Position numbers and translations under genes: made by a program. 64,000 nt of DNA from Cryphonectria parasitica EP155 (Eukaryota; Ascomycota; Sordariomycetes; Diaporthales; Cryphonectriaceae): NCBI RefSeq assembly GCF_011745365.1, contig NW_024468913.1, positions 2,480,001 to 2,544,000 of the forward strand, read 5' to 3'. The stretch's first letter is position 1; every line of letters begins with the position of its first letter. Positions 45,014-56,517 of this stretch are shown piece by piece. Below the pieces are notes generated by a model. It was not told the origin of the DNA and ran no database searches. It saw only the letters and a program-made list of their open reading frames with translations.

Positions 45014-45611
45014 ATGGCTCGAAGTATGCCGACCATTCCTTCACTACATAGATATGCCTTGAGCTAACCTCCAGATAGGTACTTTTTCCGAGTCAACCAT
45101 CAGCAGCGGTCTCATAACGCCCGGCTCAAGTGAAGACGAAAAGCTAATAAACCATGCCACCCCAACCGCTGGCCTAGAAGCCCACGGCTACGAAGCTGCC
45201 ATCCCTCAGCCCGGCAAGACCTACAAGATCCATCACCACGACACGAACGAGCTGATCACGCTCGACGAAGGACAAGTCAAGCTCGCGCTGGAGGAGAGTG
45301 CAGAGCAAGTGGGAGGGTGGCTCTGGGTCTGCGAGGAGAACATGGAGGGGTGGCTTGGGTTCCGGAACCGCGTGTCGGGGGACTACCTAGGCTGCGACCA
45401 GAAGGACCACTGGTTTCAGCGGACTGTAATCGTTGCTCATGATCGGGTGCATCAGTCTCTGTGTGTGCGGCCGGACGCGCGTGGGGGGAACCTGATTCTT
45501 GTGAAGTATCATGAAGGGGATGAATTGCGGAAGTTATCAAGGAGCCCGGATGGAAAGGGCCTGGTTGGGAGTCGTATCATTAGGGATCAGTGGGAGTTTG
45601 AAGAGGTGTAG
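45014..45611 (+). CDS. Small fascin/beta-trefoil-like fungal protein
   Basis: Two exons, 45014-45023 (10 nt) and 45079-45611, join in phase to 180 aa. The 55-bp intron has a GTATGC donor, GCTAAC branch and TAG acceptor. Without the tiny first exon there is no ATG near the start of the domain; the longest open frame begins at a GTG. The protein runs MARSTFSESTISSG, then a Tyr/His-rich strand region (KTYKIHHHDT), WLWVCEENMEGWLGFRNRVSGDYLGCD, LCVRPDARGGNLILVKY and WEFEEV. The GWLGFRN-x-x-SGxYLG motif and the repeated strands fit fungal fascin-like trefoil proteins of unknown role. The exon 1 assignment is inference from phase and splice signals. Confidence 0.68.
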
Positions 45612-46061
45612 GTCAGTGGTATGTTCTTGCTATGTTCGATTATATTTAGAATCAATACTATCGGCTCCTTGCCATAGAAGTTTTTGAAGAAGTAATTACC
45701 CAGGGGCATGTGACACACTCGTTTATATCGCTACAGGCAAGAAACTCATACCGAAACTGCGCGACTCATGATTGTATGAGCTTGTTGTTCGGCTCTGTAG
45801 ATGATCATCAAGACTTCTTGTTCAGAAAGTGATTACTGCTCTTCACATGTGCAATCAGTTCAGCGCCAAGCCTCTAGAAATGAACAGATCAGCTGACACA
45901 CTCATCCTTCTAGTCCGTCAACTAACACAAAGACAGCAGGTCATTTTGTTCTCTTAGTCCAATTGTATTTGTACGGATTTTGATTAATTAACCCTTTTCT
46001 TGAGAGGCTGGACAGAGTATCGACATGGGGTTTTATATACAACACATGCGACCATCCTCAA
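45612..46061. other. Convergent spacer
   Basis: It lies between the 3' ends of the trefoil-like and NUP-family genes. No gene is seen. Confidence 0.5.
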
Positions 46062-47492
46062 CTAGGCCGTGGGGGCCCGGACCTTCATCACAGGCACGCC
46101 TCGGGTTCCCTTCCAAGCTTGCAGGCCCCTGTTCTTCTTCATCCCGGCCGTCCTCTTCACCTTGATGTCCTCGAGGGCATCAGCGTCCCGCTTCTCGAGA
46201 TCGCCCGTCTCTCCATCAGGCAGGACACCCTCGCCGTCAGTGATGCTTCCAGGGCCAAAGTCGGGCTCGCCGCCGAGGGAGCCAAAGACGTCGCCAATGT
46301 AGTTGGAGGGCTCGACGCCGTTCTTGAAGGTGCAGTTCCAGTCGTCCAGGATGCCCTTGACGATCTCGACACCGGCGTTGTAGATGTTCTCGATGGCGAT
46401 CTCGAAACCATTCTGGTCCATGATGAGCAGGTGGTCGTAGGCCGAGACGCCTGGGGGCGGGCGGTCAAAGTCGGAACCGGTGCGCATGAGGATGATGCGG
46501 GTAAAGTCGACCAGGCCCTCGATGGCCATGCGCACCATGACCTCGAGGGTGGCGTTGTCCTCCTGGGCGGTCATGCAGTAGTTGCCGGAGCCGTTGGTCC
46601 ACAGCGTGGTGGTGTTGTCGAAGGCGCCCGAGAGCAGGTTGCCAGAGTAGTACACATCGCTGGTGGCGGTGTCGCAGAGCACCACGCTGGGAGGCGAGGC
46701 GCCGGCGGTGTAGTTCTCGGTGCTGGCGGCGTAGCGCTCACGGTAGGCCGCGGCGATGGTATTGTCGGTCAGGTTGGCCTCGGAGGCGTACTCGTAGGCA
46801 ATCTGCCGCAGGTCCTCGTTCAGCTCAAACACCTCGGAGCCGTACCACTCTCCTGGGAAGGTGTTGGGCAGGTACGTGTCGAAGCCAAAGTAGCCGGTGG
46901 TGAAGTTCTCGGGCATCTCTCGGGCGTCAAACTCGTACTGGAGGGCGACCTGCACGGCGTACCGCGACAGGGCCACGCCGCCGAGGGTGCTCCACTGCGG
47001 GCTCACACCTGCGATACCCGCGATCATGAAGTACGTCGACGTCAGATCGAACTTGCCGGACAGCACAACCGAGGTGACGGTGGTGGCGGCGTTGATCTCG
47101 GACTCGCCGGTCGTGACCTGGCAGATCTCATAGTCGGCTGTGCAGTGGACATGAGGGAACAGCATAGACAGGCCCGGGGCTGAGATGTTGACGGCCAGGA
47201 GATCACCCAGGCCGCTGCTGGGCAGGTTCTCATACCAGATGTCTGCCTCAGGGCTGAACTATAATGATAATCAATGAGATATTAGCGCCAGATTCTCCCC
47301 TCGCGGACTAGTATTGTTGTTTGCCGGCAGCAGGCTCCAAAGAATCAAACTTACCATGCTGATGATGAAGACCTTGGGAGCAATCTTCTGGTTGCGAACC
47401 TTTACAGGGCTTTTGGGGCTCTGCACAGTGGCAGCGCTGGCCATCTGGCCAACGGCCAGCAGCGCTGAAGCCGCTATAGACAGGAAACGCAT
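46062..47492 (-). CDS. Secreted NUP-family protein (purine nucleoside permease-like)
   Basis: Two exons (47355-47492 and 46062-47258) give 444 aa. Residues 1-20 form a signal peptide (MRFLSIAASALLAVGQMASA). The mature start KVFIISMFSPEADIWYENL spans the junction and matches the NUP family, as do YEICQVTTGESEINAATTV, YFMIAGIAGVSPQWSTLGGVALSRYAVQVAL and the Asn-rich mid region with several glycosylation sites. The C-terminus is Lys/Arg-rich. NUP was first described as a nucleoside transporter in a yeast, but the fold resembles nucleoside phosphorylases and there are no membrane spans here. An extracellular binding or nucleosidase-like role is therefore as likely as transport. The opposite strand is also open over most of its length because of GC-rich codon use; that frame is not a gene. 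Confidence 0.88.
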
Positions 47493-49707
47493 GCTGATTA
47501 CCGGGTATAACGCTGGCTGGAAACGAGAAGGGAAAGACGACTCCGACCCGCTGAACACTCAAGGTCTCAACAGCTGGGGACGAAACAAGCTGCTGCTGGC
47601 TGAGGAACAACAAAGGTTAGAAGAAAAGAAGTCATATTTCCCCCCCGGGACAAAGACCTAGTCCATAATATATATAGATATACATATATGTACACAAGAG
47701 AGGACGGCCTGTTGAGAAAAATTACTTGCGTAGGATTCGTGGGGCTAGTGGTGGGTGGCGGGCTGACTTGGACATGGGGAGAAGGTTGACAAGGCCAAAT
47801 GATAGACGATAGGGGACGCGTCGTATTGGCGGAGACCGCCGTGATGGAATCCACTTGGACTGCAGGAATATGCAAGATATCGGGTCCACCCTCTAGGGGC
47901 GGGATAGATGCTGTCAGCAGTGAAGAAAAAAAAAAGCAGGGCCAAGAACAAAACTAGAGCTCGGAGGAAGCTGGAGAAGTGGAAAACTACTCAAGGCGGA
48001 CACAACACCCCCAGCCTCTGCCTTGATAGCGTGCAAACAGCTGGGCCGCTTGCAGGGGAACGATCAAAGTTAATGACGAAGACTGGGACGGAGACGGTAA
48101 ACCGAGGTCCTCAAGTTCAAAGATAACGTCAAAGTCGGCAGCGTTGCCCCTTATTTGCGCTAGCCATAAGGCTCGTCTAGAATTCGGGATGAACAGGAGA
48201 GCAGGGCTGCCAGAAGATAAGGAAAGGGAAGTAGGAAAAGAGAAAAGATAAAAACAAAAAAAGGCCATACCATAACTGGTGAGAACAAAATATTGGTCAA
48301 CGCAGTTGACCAGATTCAAAGAGATGACGTTGGGTGGGAACAGGCTGCATGCCTGGATCCACCGCCTGTTGACTCGAGATCCTACAGTAACTATATGGAT
48401 GGACTCGACAGAGTTTCATTGTGTCACCTCATCTTATACCTATTGTGTTTATTGACTCAGTTGGATACTCACAGTCCAAGACTCACTGTCTTCTTTTCTC
48501 TTCTGTTTCCCCTCCCTCCCAAATCCCGAGGCGCAGGTTTACGCTGATGTCAGCCACCAACAACTTGGCAACAAGAACTATGATGACGCCTGCCACACAC
48601 TTACCTGCAGTGTTCCTTTGTTGGGAAGGTCCCTGTTGTCGATCCGCACTATAACCGGCACGGCAATTAATTAAGGGAACAAGCAAGGGATGTTGATAAG
48701 AAAATTACTCACCGAGATTTCGGCATCAACAACAACAACAAGTCTTCCATCCCATTGAGAGCTGACCGGTAGGGGAAAGAAAGTTGTCCTGCCAACTTTG
48801 TCACCACCCAATAGCCCTACACCCCTTTGAAGCTGTTCTAGGAGGTTATGCAGGTGCGCGGCGATGTTGCTTTTCGAACTTCTCGAAACATTCGAATTCC
48901 ACCTGCAGGGCTGCAGATCTCCCTCAAAGAAATGAACTGGGCATCCAGGACCCTTTTGCATTTACTGTACTACTGTGGCAGTCCCCACACACACACAAGC
49001 ATATGGTATGTAAGGTACAAGTTTGTATGCGCCCGTTTCCCCACCTGCGTGCGAACCGCTCGTCACGCATGAGCTCGCAAGTCGGAACCTTGATCGACTT
49101 GTGAAAGACGAGAGGTGTGTCGTGTGTCTTGTGTGTCTCAAAGATTTTACGTAGGTCATGAGTTGTTTTCCTTCTTTTTCTTTTCTTTTCTTTTTCCTAA
49201 GATAATCAGCCGACAAGAAGGATTGAGATCGCCTACAGCATAATGTGTGAGGATCCTCGCACGACATTGTCGCCGTGTCAGCACGCCAAAATCTCGGATC
49301 AAGAACTGATAGGCCCGAGGCGAGGATTGACAGCTTCACGCTTTTGCGACAGTCTCGGGAACAGACCCGCCATGTTTTGAATCTATTGACAGCCTGCAAG
49401 CCACATGCTACACGCCATTCTGTTCGTGGTATTGTATCTCGAGAACAGAGTCTTTTCGTGAGCCTGAGATTTCGAAAAATATGACGCATAGTTGTACGTC
49501 ACTATCTCTGGGGTGTCTTATCATCATGTTTTGCAGGGAGGCTCGCCGGGTCGTCCATCGATCAACGATTGTGCCTCGTGTATCTGCCTTCGTCTACCAA
49601 CAACGATCGAATTTGAACGCAAACTTGCCACTGACAATAGCGTCTATCTAGATAATCTAATTCAGAACTATCCAGGCGAAGTTGGACGAGATAACCACTC
49701 TCACTAA
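47493..49707. other. Long intergenic region
   Basis: About 2.2 kb; no gene is supported. It includes the promoter of the NUP-family gene and the 3' flank of the MRJP-like gene. Confidence 0.45.
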
Positions 49708-50970
49708 TTATATGGCTGGTCCTGCTCCTATTTTCACTCGGTACGACCTGAACGGGCCCTTCCTGGCGTCCACATTGTTGTACTGTCTCGCAGGGGCCAG
49801 ACTCAATTGGTTGGTGCAGAAATACAAATACCCATCCAAAATGGCCGCGCTGTCCGCATGCTGAATGAGGCCGCTTCGTACCAGCGTCTTGACATAATAG
49901 TTCTTCGCCGCTACAGGTCCCGAGCCTCCAGGGGCAACACCATTCACCTCCTCGGTGACCCTCGCCTGGTCCGTCTGCACATAGAAGATGGCATTCTGCT
50001 CGCTCGCCAGCATAAACACCCGGCCCTGGTCGTCGGCCGTGAACCCAGCCTGTTCCGAGCCGAGCTCGCCCGGGTCCTGCACAGCCGCCAGCACCTCGGC
50101 GTCGGTGGCGTTGAAGTCCTGCAGGATGGCCTGGGCAACGTAGTAGAAGCGCCGGGACGCCAGGTTGCCCCAGTAAACATTGCCGCTCTGGAGCGCGATC
50201 CCGTCCGAAGCCGTGTTGCAGAAGCTCTTGGTCGTCCCGTTCCAGCAGTAGATCGACTGCCCGTCGTAGACGCCTACGAAGGTCGGGTCCGCCATCACCA
50301 CATGTGTGCCGTTGAGCCGCTTCACGACGCCGCCCGTTGCGAGGTCCATGGCCACCACACCGCCTCCGGGAGACTCATCGGTCAAGAAAGCAAAGCCGCC
50401 AGTGCCGGCTGTGTTGTTGATGCGTACATCGTTTAGGTTCGTCTTGTTGAACAGGATGCCGTCCGGGAACACATATGTCCTGATCAGCGCTCGCGTGGTC
50501 ACGTTGAACGACATGATCTTGGCGCCACCGCCCGATATAGCCTGGCCGCTGGACCCGTATACGATACCGCTGTCGACGATCCACATCTGGCCCAGCGAGT
50601 CCAGCACGACGTTTTGGACGTTGATGAAGCAAGTGGAAGGGTCCTGCCCGTCTGCACACCGCTGGATCTCGGCGGAGGGCCAGGGCTCCTCGTCTTCAAA
50701 GCTGGTGCAGATGACCACGTTGTTGGTGGAGTTTTCGGCATTGCGAGGGTATGTCAGGTACACGTTCAGGTCATGATCCACCGCCAGGCCGGTTGGTGCG
50801 TCGGTGCTCTGGTGGACAGCCTCCAGCGGGTCGCCGATGATGGTGAAGTCTTGCGGGCAGACGCCGTTCGTGGAGTTGGAACTTGACAGGGCTGGGTTGG
50901 GACAGGTGGTGGGGAAGACGGCGCCTGCTGTAGTAGCAAGACTGACGAGGGCGACGAGCGTAGGCCACAT
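49708..50970 (-). CDS. Secreted yellow/major royal jelly protein-like protein
   Basis: Single exon, 420 aa from the ATG at 50970. An in-frame GTG at 50994 is not needed, because the ATG begins the signal peptide MWPTLVALVSLATTAGA. The protein has the yellow/MRJP beta-propeller repeats: PTGLAVDHDLNVYLTYPR, LDSLGQMWIVDSG, RTYVFPDGILFNKTNLNDVRIN, GFAFLTDESPGGGVVAMDL and GYLYFCTNQL near the end. Several NxS/T sites suggest glycosylation. Insect Yellow proteins act in melanin pathways; fungal and bacterial members are mostly uncharacterised, so enzymatic role is unknown. It is the only MRJP-like gene in the window. Confidence 0.88.
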   Translation of the reverse strand: MWPTLVALVSLATTAGAVFPTTCPNPALSSSNSTNGVCPQDFTIIGDPLEAVHQSTDAPTGLAVDHDLNVYLTYPRNAENSTNNVVICTSFEDEEPWPSAEIQRCADGQDPSTCFINVQNVVLDSLGQMWIVDSGIVYGSSGQAISGGGAKIMSFNVTTRALIRTYVFPDGILFNKTNLNDVRINNTAGTGGFAFLTDESPGGGVVAMDLATGGVVKRLNGTHVVMADPTFVGVYDGQSIYCWNGTTKSFCNTASDGIALQSGNVYWGNLASRRFYYVAQAILQDFNATDAEVLAAVQDPGELGSEQAGFTADDQGRVFMLASEQNAIFYVQTDQARVTEEVNGVAPGGSGPVAAKNYYVKTLVRSGLIQHADSAAILDGYLYFCTNQLSLAPARQYNNVDARKGPFRSYRVKIGAGPAI

Positions 50971-52622
50971 CTTGATATTGGGAATCCGCGGCACGATGAT
51001 GCTTGTTCTGCGCCTCAGGTCGTCCTTCTTGTGACTTCTCTTGTCGGAATGATGAAAAGTTCACAAAAGTGCTACCAGCACACTGTCATAGGTGACCTGA
51101 AGGTTGTAGGATCATCTATCTAGATCAATTAAAATAAAAACAGAGTCATCAGCATCATTATTCCGCTGTGCAAAAGTAACTTCAACACCCATAGTCGAAT
51201 TAACCCCCCCGCACCTTAGTATGATGTCAAGCATTTCAACGTCGTACCGGCAGTTCACTCAAGACGATAAATACTCCGGACAAGTTCCTGATGAAGTTGA
51301 TATTCCCGTGAACCTTGGAAATACCGGAAGCACCCCCGCAGTTCCATTTGTAACCTGGACTCACAAACGTCCAATTGCAACGCAGGTTGGCAGATTGACT
51401 TTTGAGATCACCGTATATACCCAGACCGCCCTTAACAAAGTCTATTGAAGTTGATTAATCAAAACAAGCTGCGAACTGGTGGCGTCCCAAAGACCACGCT
51501 CATTGTTTGCGGCTGATTGACCTCATGTGGTCCAATCCATCCAGATGAGGATATTCGCATTCCACCTATCAGCATGAAGACTCTTGAGTGAGAAATGACT
51601 GGATTACTCCGACTGCATAAACATCATTTTTGAGATCAAAGAAGATTTTGCCTTCTTGGACGAGTCCTCCCTCCATAAGTAAGTACTTACTTGCTTTTGA
51701 AAAAGTAACGAAAAGTGGATATAAATTACGCCCAAAATCCTCCTAACCCTGGTTCATTATCCCGGCACTGCCACGAGCGCTCACCTCGGCGCGAACACTT
51801 CACATGAGCGCATTTGGTTTGATGAGTGCTTGAGATAAATAAGGAAAAACTGCATTTTATGGGCTGTAAATTCTCCGATGGAATTAAGACTCGTGAGGGT
51901 TCTCAAAGGTTGATTTGCGACCTATTGCCCAAGAAGAAAGTCAAGTACTGCCGCTCGGACCGCGCTTTATTCGCGTCCGTGCCCCTGCCTATTTCATCCC
52001 GACGCGCAGGTAGCAACCACGCGCAGCTCATGTCTTCTCAGTCCACTTCAACGGCCAGCTTCGGATACTCCCATTGAAAGGCAGTGGTCAGTACACCCTG
52101 CTATATCGTTTCATACAAACATTCATGCTGATTCAGTTCGCAGCGTCCACAATGTATCGTGACTGTTAGCTGTGTTGAGTCCCCGATGGCGGTGAACGAA
52201 CTGCATCCTCTGCAACAAACTCTGACCAGGACTGCGACATATGAGTCCGACGAAGGTCTTTGCTAGAGGTCGTCTAAGATTCTGAGCCTCACATGGTGCG
52301 GAGCACAAACGCGTACTTCTGCTCACCGCTGTCGTCTGTCTCATCACGCGGAATCTCGGCACCACCACAAACTCTTTCAGGCCACGAACATCTCCTGCAT
52401 CTTGATGAATCGAGTATATCTCCTTCAAATCGCTGGCTTTCCGCAAACGGGCTTTTATGTCCTTCATAGCGCGTAGGAAGGACTAGAGATAGCTCTCGGA
52501 GCAAGCTGAACCAGTCAACGGCAGGCCGAAAGCCGTACAGAGGAACATTTCCCAGCGATCCTCCAGCACACAGCCGCATCACGCCCAGGACTGTTCGCTT
52601 CGCAATCGAGCCGGTGCCCAGA
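50971..52622. other. Divergent intergenic region
   Basis: About 1.65 kb between the MRJP-like gene and the C2H2/DUF3716 gene. No gene is supported. Confidence 0.4.
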
Positions 52623-55600
52623 ATGCCACAAGCTGCCGTGCCCTTCTCAGCTCTCGGTGTTCCACCTGCTGCGGTGGTGCCCTCCATGTCGGACGATGTT
52701 CCTGCGGACAGTGCCAACGTTGACCCTGCGGTGTCTTCCATGGATCTTGAGAGCCATCGACCTGCCTTGATGAGACGCGGCAGGCCCGAAGACAATCTTT
52801 CTGGGCTAGATATCCAGCAACTCTCTGGGAAAAGAGCTTTGAGCGGCGGCGATATCTCGAGAAAGAGGCAGAAAATCACACTGGGTGAAGACCATGTCAG
52901 CCCAAAGGATGCAGCAGCGCCCATTTCCAGACCTCTGGACGGCAGCAACAGAGATCACTCGGCTTCATCTGCATCACTCGAGGTACTTGGACATGCTCTC
53001 TATCCTCTCTCCCTTTTGTTTTGCAGGCGGGAACTGCAGATACTATGATGTGTTCATTCACTGACTCCAGTCATTTGCACACAGCCTCTTCGGAAGCACA
53101 CCGGTATTGCAACCCAGCTCAACCCGCTCTACGAGCATCTACAAGGACTAAAGACCATGATTGAAAGTGATGACCGGACAACAACAGATCCGGGGTCAGC
53201 TGCAGGACGCAGCAACAGTCTGAACAACTTGACGACAACTTCAAAGTCCAAGAATAACGAGCCATACCATCGTAAAGCCGGTGAAGGGGAGAATATTCGG
53301 GATCAAATCGAGAAAGTGAGTTTTCCCAACCTGTTAAAAGGAAACGGAAAAGGAAAAGAGAAAAATAGAGCAAAAGTAAAGAAAGAAAAGAAGAAGAAAA
53401 TCCACGCTTGTTCATCTACTAATGTCAACGCTGCGATCGATGCAGGTCTTCAATCACTACAAAGACCAGGATCAAAGTATAATGAACCCCGATCTAGCCA
53501 CTTCGTCAAAGCCAGATGAAATGTCCCAGAACAACGGCAAGTCGCGTGATTCCCGAGGTCACACCATGAGGCAGATGAATGCCGCGAGCCATTGGGGAAA
53601 TGACCAGGACGATACATCGGTCCAGCGACGACTCGTGCGGGCACGAAACTCATACCCAAACATCTACTCCAGGAATCTAGACGGAAACCCATATCGAGTG
53701 GAAGGTAAGGTGATGCTCTGATCACAGTTGCCCGAGACTCCATCTTGTGCCTGTTGTTTAACCCTCCTTGTTCTTGATGTGCTGACCAGTATATGAGATG
53801 TGTTGGGCGGACTCATGCTCCCTGGACACTACGAAATGACGAAGGCTGTAGGCACTGGCATGCCTTGGGTCTGTCCCATTCGATCCTGCCCAAGTCATTT
53901 CAAGAGAAAGACCACTCTGGGCAAGCATTGGAAGGTTTGTCACAATCATCCCAGCGGCGCAGCGTATCATTGCCCTGACATATAGCAGAAGAAACACCGG
54001 AAATGCCTCCTGAACGACAACAACGATGGGACCTTTTCTATCAAAGGACAGTACCGCCCGAAAACCCCCAGAAAGGAAAATGCCCTCGTTATTAGTCAGG
54101 AACCATCGGATCCGTTCGATGCCCCAGTAGCTCCTCCTCTTGAATTGTCTCGCAGCTTGCAGCCCAACACGGCTAATTCACAGTGTAATGTTGATGTTCC
54201 GAGAGAAGCTGAGTTTGGTAAGGAGCCTGCTGCTGAAGCCCCACCAAATGCATCCGTAACTGCAGATGCCGAATCTGTTACCTACTTCAGACCGGGACTT
54301 GTCATGATCTCAGATGATCTTGAGATGGCCACGAACTTTCGGGCATACAATACATGGCCAGGTGCGACCCAATCACCACTCAAGAAGCATTTGACTTCCT
54401 TCGTAAGCCGTCGTCTCGGCTAACCATTTGATCTGGCAGATCACGCAGGAAATCCGGTCAAGACTGCTGGAGCGCTTCTGCCTGCCAACTACAGACTCTG
54501 TGGGTATCCTGATTTCGAATGGATCTGTCCAGTTCGATCCTGCAGATGCGCAACGAAGTCTATCGAGGCCCTTTCCAACCATTTCGAGGCAAGTCATTTT
54601 TTGGTGCTTCATTATTCCTGGCATTTCTTCTGTACGTGCCTGTGAATATTAATGTCAACCAGCGTCAACATTCGTTTGCTCTATTTAACGACAATAGGGA
54701 TGGCACATTCACTGAGATCGGGCACCACACTGGAGGTCGCGCACCCATTATCAAGTCCAAGAATCCAATCGACCCAATCATTCCAATGAAGGAGCCAAAT
54801 GTCGATCCTGGAGACATCAGGCTCCAACATGACTTTGCCGCAAGTCGAGCGTTATGGTGCACAGATCAACTCAAGCGGTTACTCGCGAACAAGCCTCTAG
54901 AGAAAGTGAGAACGGTCGACGAAGTCATGGCCGAAGGAGGTAACGCGGAAGACCTGAAAATCATGGAAAACGCGCCACAATCTATCCAACGATCGCTGCT
55001 TTCCACCCCGACTCCTGAGCCGTCCCTGCCCGACTCCGAGGTTTCTTCCAATGCCTCTTCGGAGGACATGGATGATTCGGAGAAGGTGTATGACAAAGAA
55101 GCGGTCAATGGAGCAGAAGCAACGCACGAGAGAGGAGCTCCCAACCCTGCAAAGCAGGAGAGCAAGACTTCGGATATGACGACTACAGCAGTGAAAGAGA
55201 ACTGGGCGACTATTGAGGCTCTCTTCACCGGAAAGAAATTCCCGCCACCCCAGTCAGACCCGATGCGAACACTCCTATCTCTTCCCCGCGTCCGAGAGCT
55301 TGAATTCCCCACAAGTCAGATGTTCTCCGTGGCCTGGCCCAAGGACGTGTCTCTCCTTATCGTACAGCTTGTTGGTGAGGAATCGCCGGAACCATGCAAC
55401 AGATGTGCCAAGGGTTCAGGTATTTTCAAAGGCTGCGTCATGGTGAGCGATAATGTAGCCCAAGCTACCCAACAGGGCAGTTGTACTTGCGTCAATTGTG
55501 CATGGAAGAGCTGTAACCTTGGCGTGTGTGACCTCCGGCTGAAGCTGCGCGAGCGCGAGCGCGAGCGCGAGCAAGCGGCAGACGAGCAGACTTCCTCGCC

Positions 55601-56168
55601 GCTTTCAGACTCGCAACCTTCTATACGGACTCAAGACAAGGATGGTCACTCCGACGTCGTGGAGAACGGCTCAGAAGATCGCCTTCGTTCGTTGCGTGCT
55701 CGTCGGTCTGAGCGGCTTCTGACCGAAAAACAGACGAAGAATGATGAGAAGTCGAGGCCACAGCCTACATCTCATGATGACGTCCCGCCTGCGACAGCTC
55801 CAACTCAGCCACGCGCAGTCGCCCCGGAGGAGCACAGTGTGGAAGTGCAGGAGACTGGAGTGGGAGCTTCAGCAGCTGCGTCCAACATGGCTAACGGGTC
55901 CAGGTCCGTACAGGTTGATGAGCGCTTTACCTTTGGGACTCATATCATATCACCGGGCGCATCTCTTCAGTTAGATGTGGATTCTGCAAGCCTTCGCACC
56001 TGCACTCTGGCCGTAGGAAAGGTGACTGTCAAGGTGCACGGGGAGCCGGCCTTCCGAACGGGAATTCAGGGCATGTTCAAGATCATGCCTGGAAGAAGTG
56101 GGGAGGTTGTCAACACCTCTGGAATGGATGCCATACTGCATGTGTATACTATGAGGCTGGGTCGATAA
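52623..56168 (+). CDS. Duplicated C2H2-like module protein with DUF3716 domain
   Basis: Seven exons (52623-52982, 53085-53315, 53446-53704, 53798-53934, 53989-54361, 54440-54588, 54663-56168) join in phase to 1004 aa. Two copies of one module are present. Copy 1 (about residues 275-375) has a GGLMLPGHY lead, C309-x4-C314-x12-H327-x4-H332, then LLNDNNDGTF. Copy 2 (about 455-545) has GALLPANY, C483-x4-C488-x12-H501-x4-H506, then LFNDNRDGTF. An intron interrupts both copies at the same point, between the two histidines. The second uses a GC donor (GCAAGT). Residues about 746-800 carry CNRCAKGSGIFKGC and CTCVNCAWKSC, which match the fungal DUF3716 cysteine pattern. A Ser/Arg-rich linker and a beta-rich end follow. 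A nuclear or chromatin role is plausible, but not shown. The start could be further upstream. Confidence 0.72.
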
Positions 56169-56517
56169 GCATAAGGTGTGACATTACCACTTCACATAGG
56201 AAATAATATTGCCATGTTCAAGTCTATTTAGAAAGACAGCATTGAGATCTTGAACACGTAACTGGTCCAGATTGGTCTCAGCACAGCATTGTTTCCACAT
56301 GCCAGACAGACTTAATAGGTCTGTGTGACCATGGTTCAAAGCCCTTGTGACTTTCCCATGTGGCTCTTTGTCACAAGCATGAAGTGTCGTGGGCAGGCTC
56401 TCCATGCCTGATCCACCAATGGCTGGCATCAATCAGCTGCTGCGGACGGCCGCTGCAGGGAGCTCACTTCATCACCCCTGTTCTTTATGAGAAAGTCACC
56501 CCAACAAAGCAACACAA
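56169..56517. other. Spacer upstream of the tRNA gene
   Basis: No gene is seen in these roughly 350 bp. Confidence 0.5.

Noticed and set aside
46119..47183. 354-codon open frame on the + strand opposite the NUP-family gene
   Set aside because: It mirrors the GC-rich third positions of the real gene, has Val/Gly-rich low-meaning sequence and no motif.
50971..50994. Upstream GTG start for the MRJP-like gene
   Set aside because: The ATG at 50970 begins a clean signal peptide; the GTG extension adds only eight polar residues.
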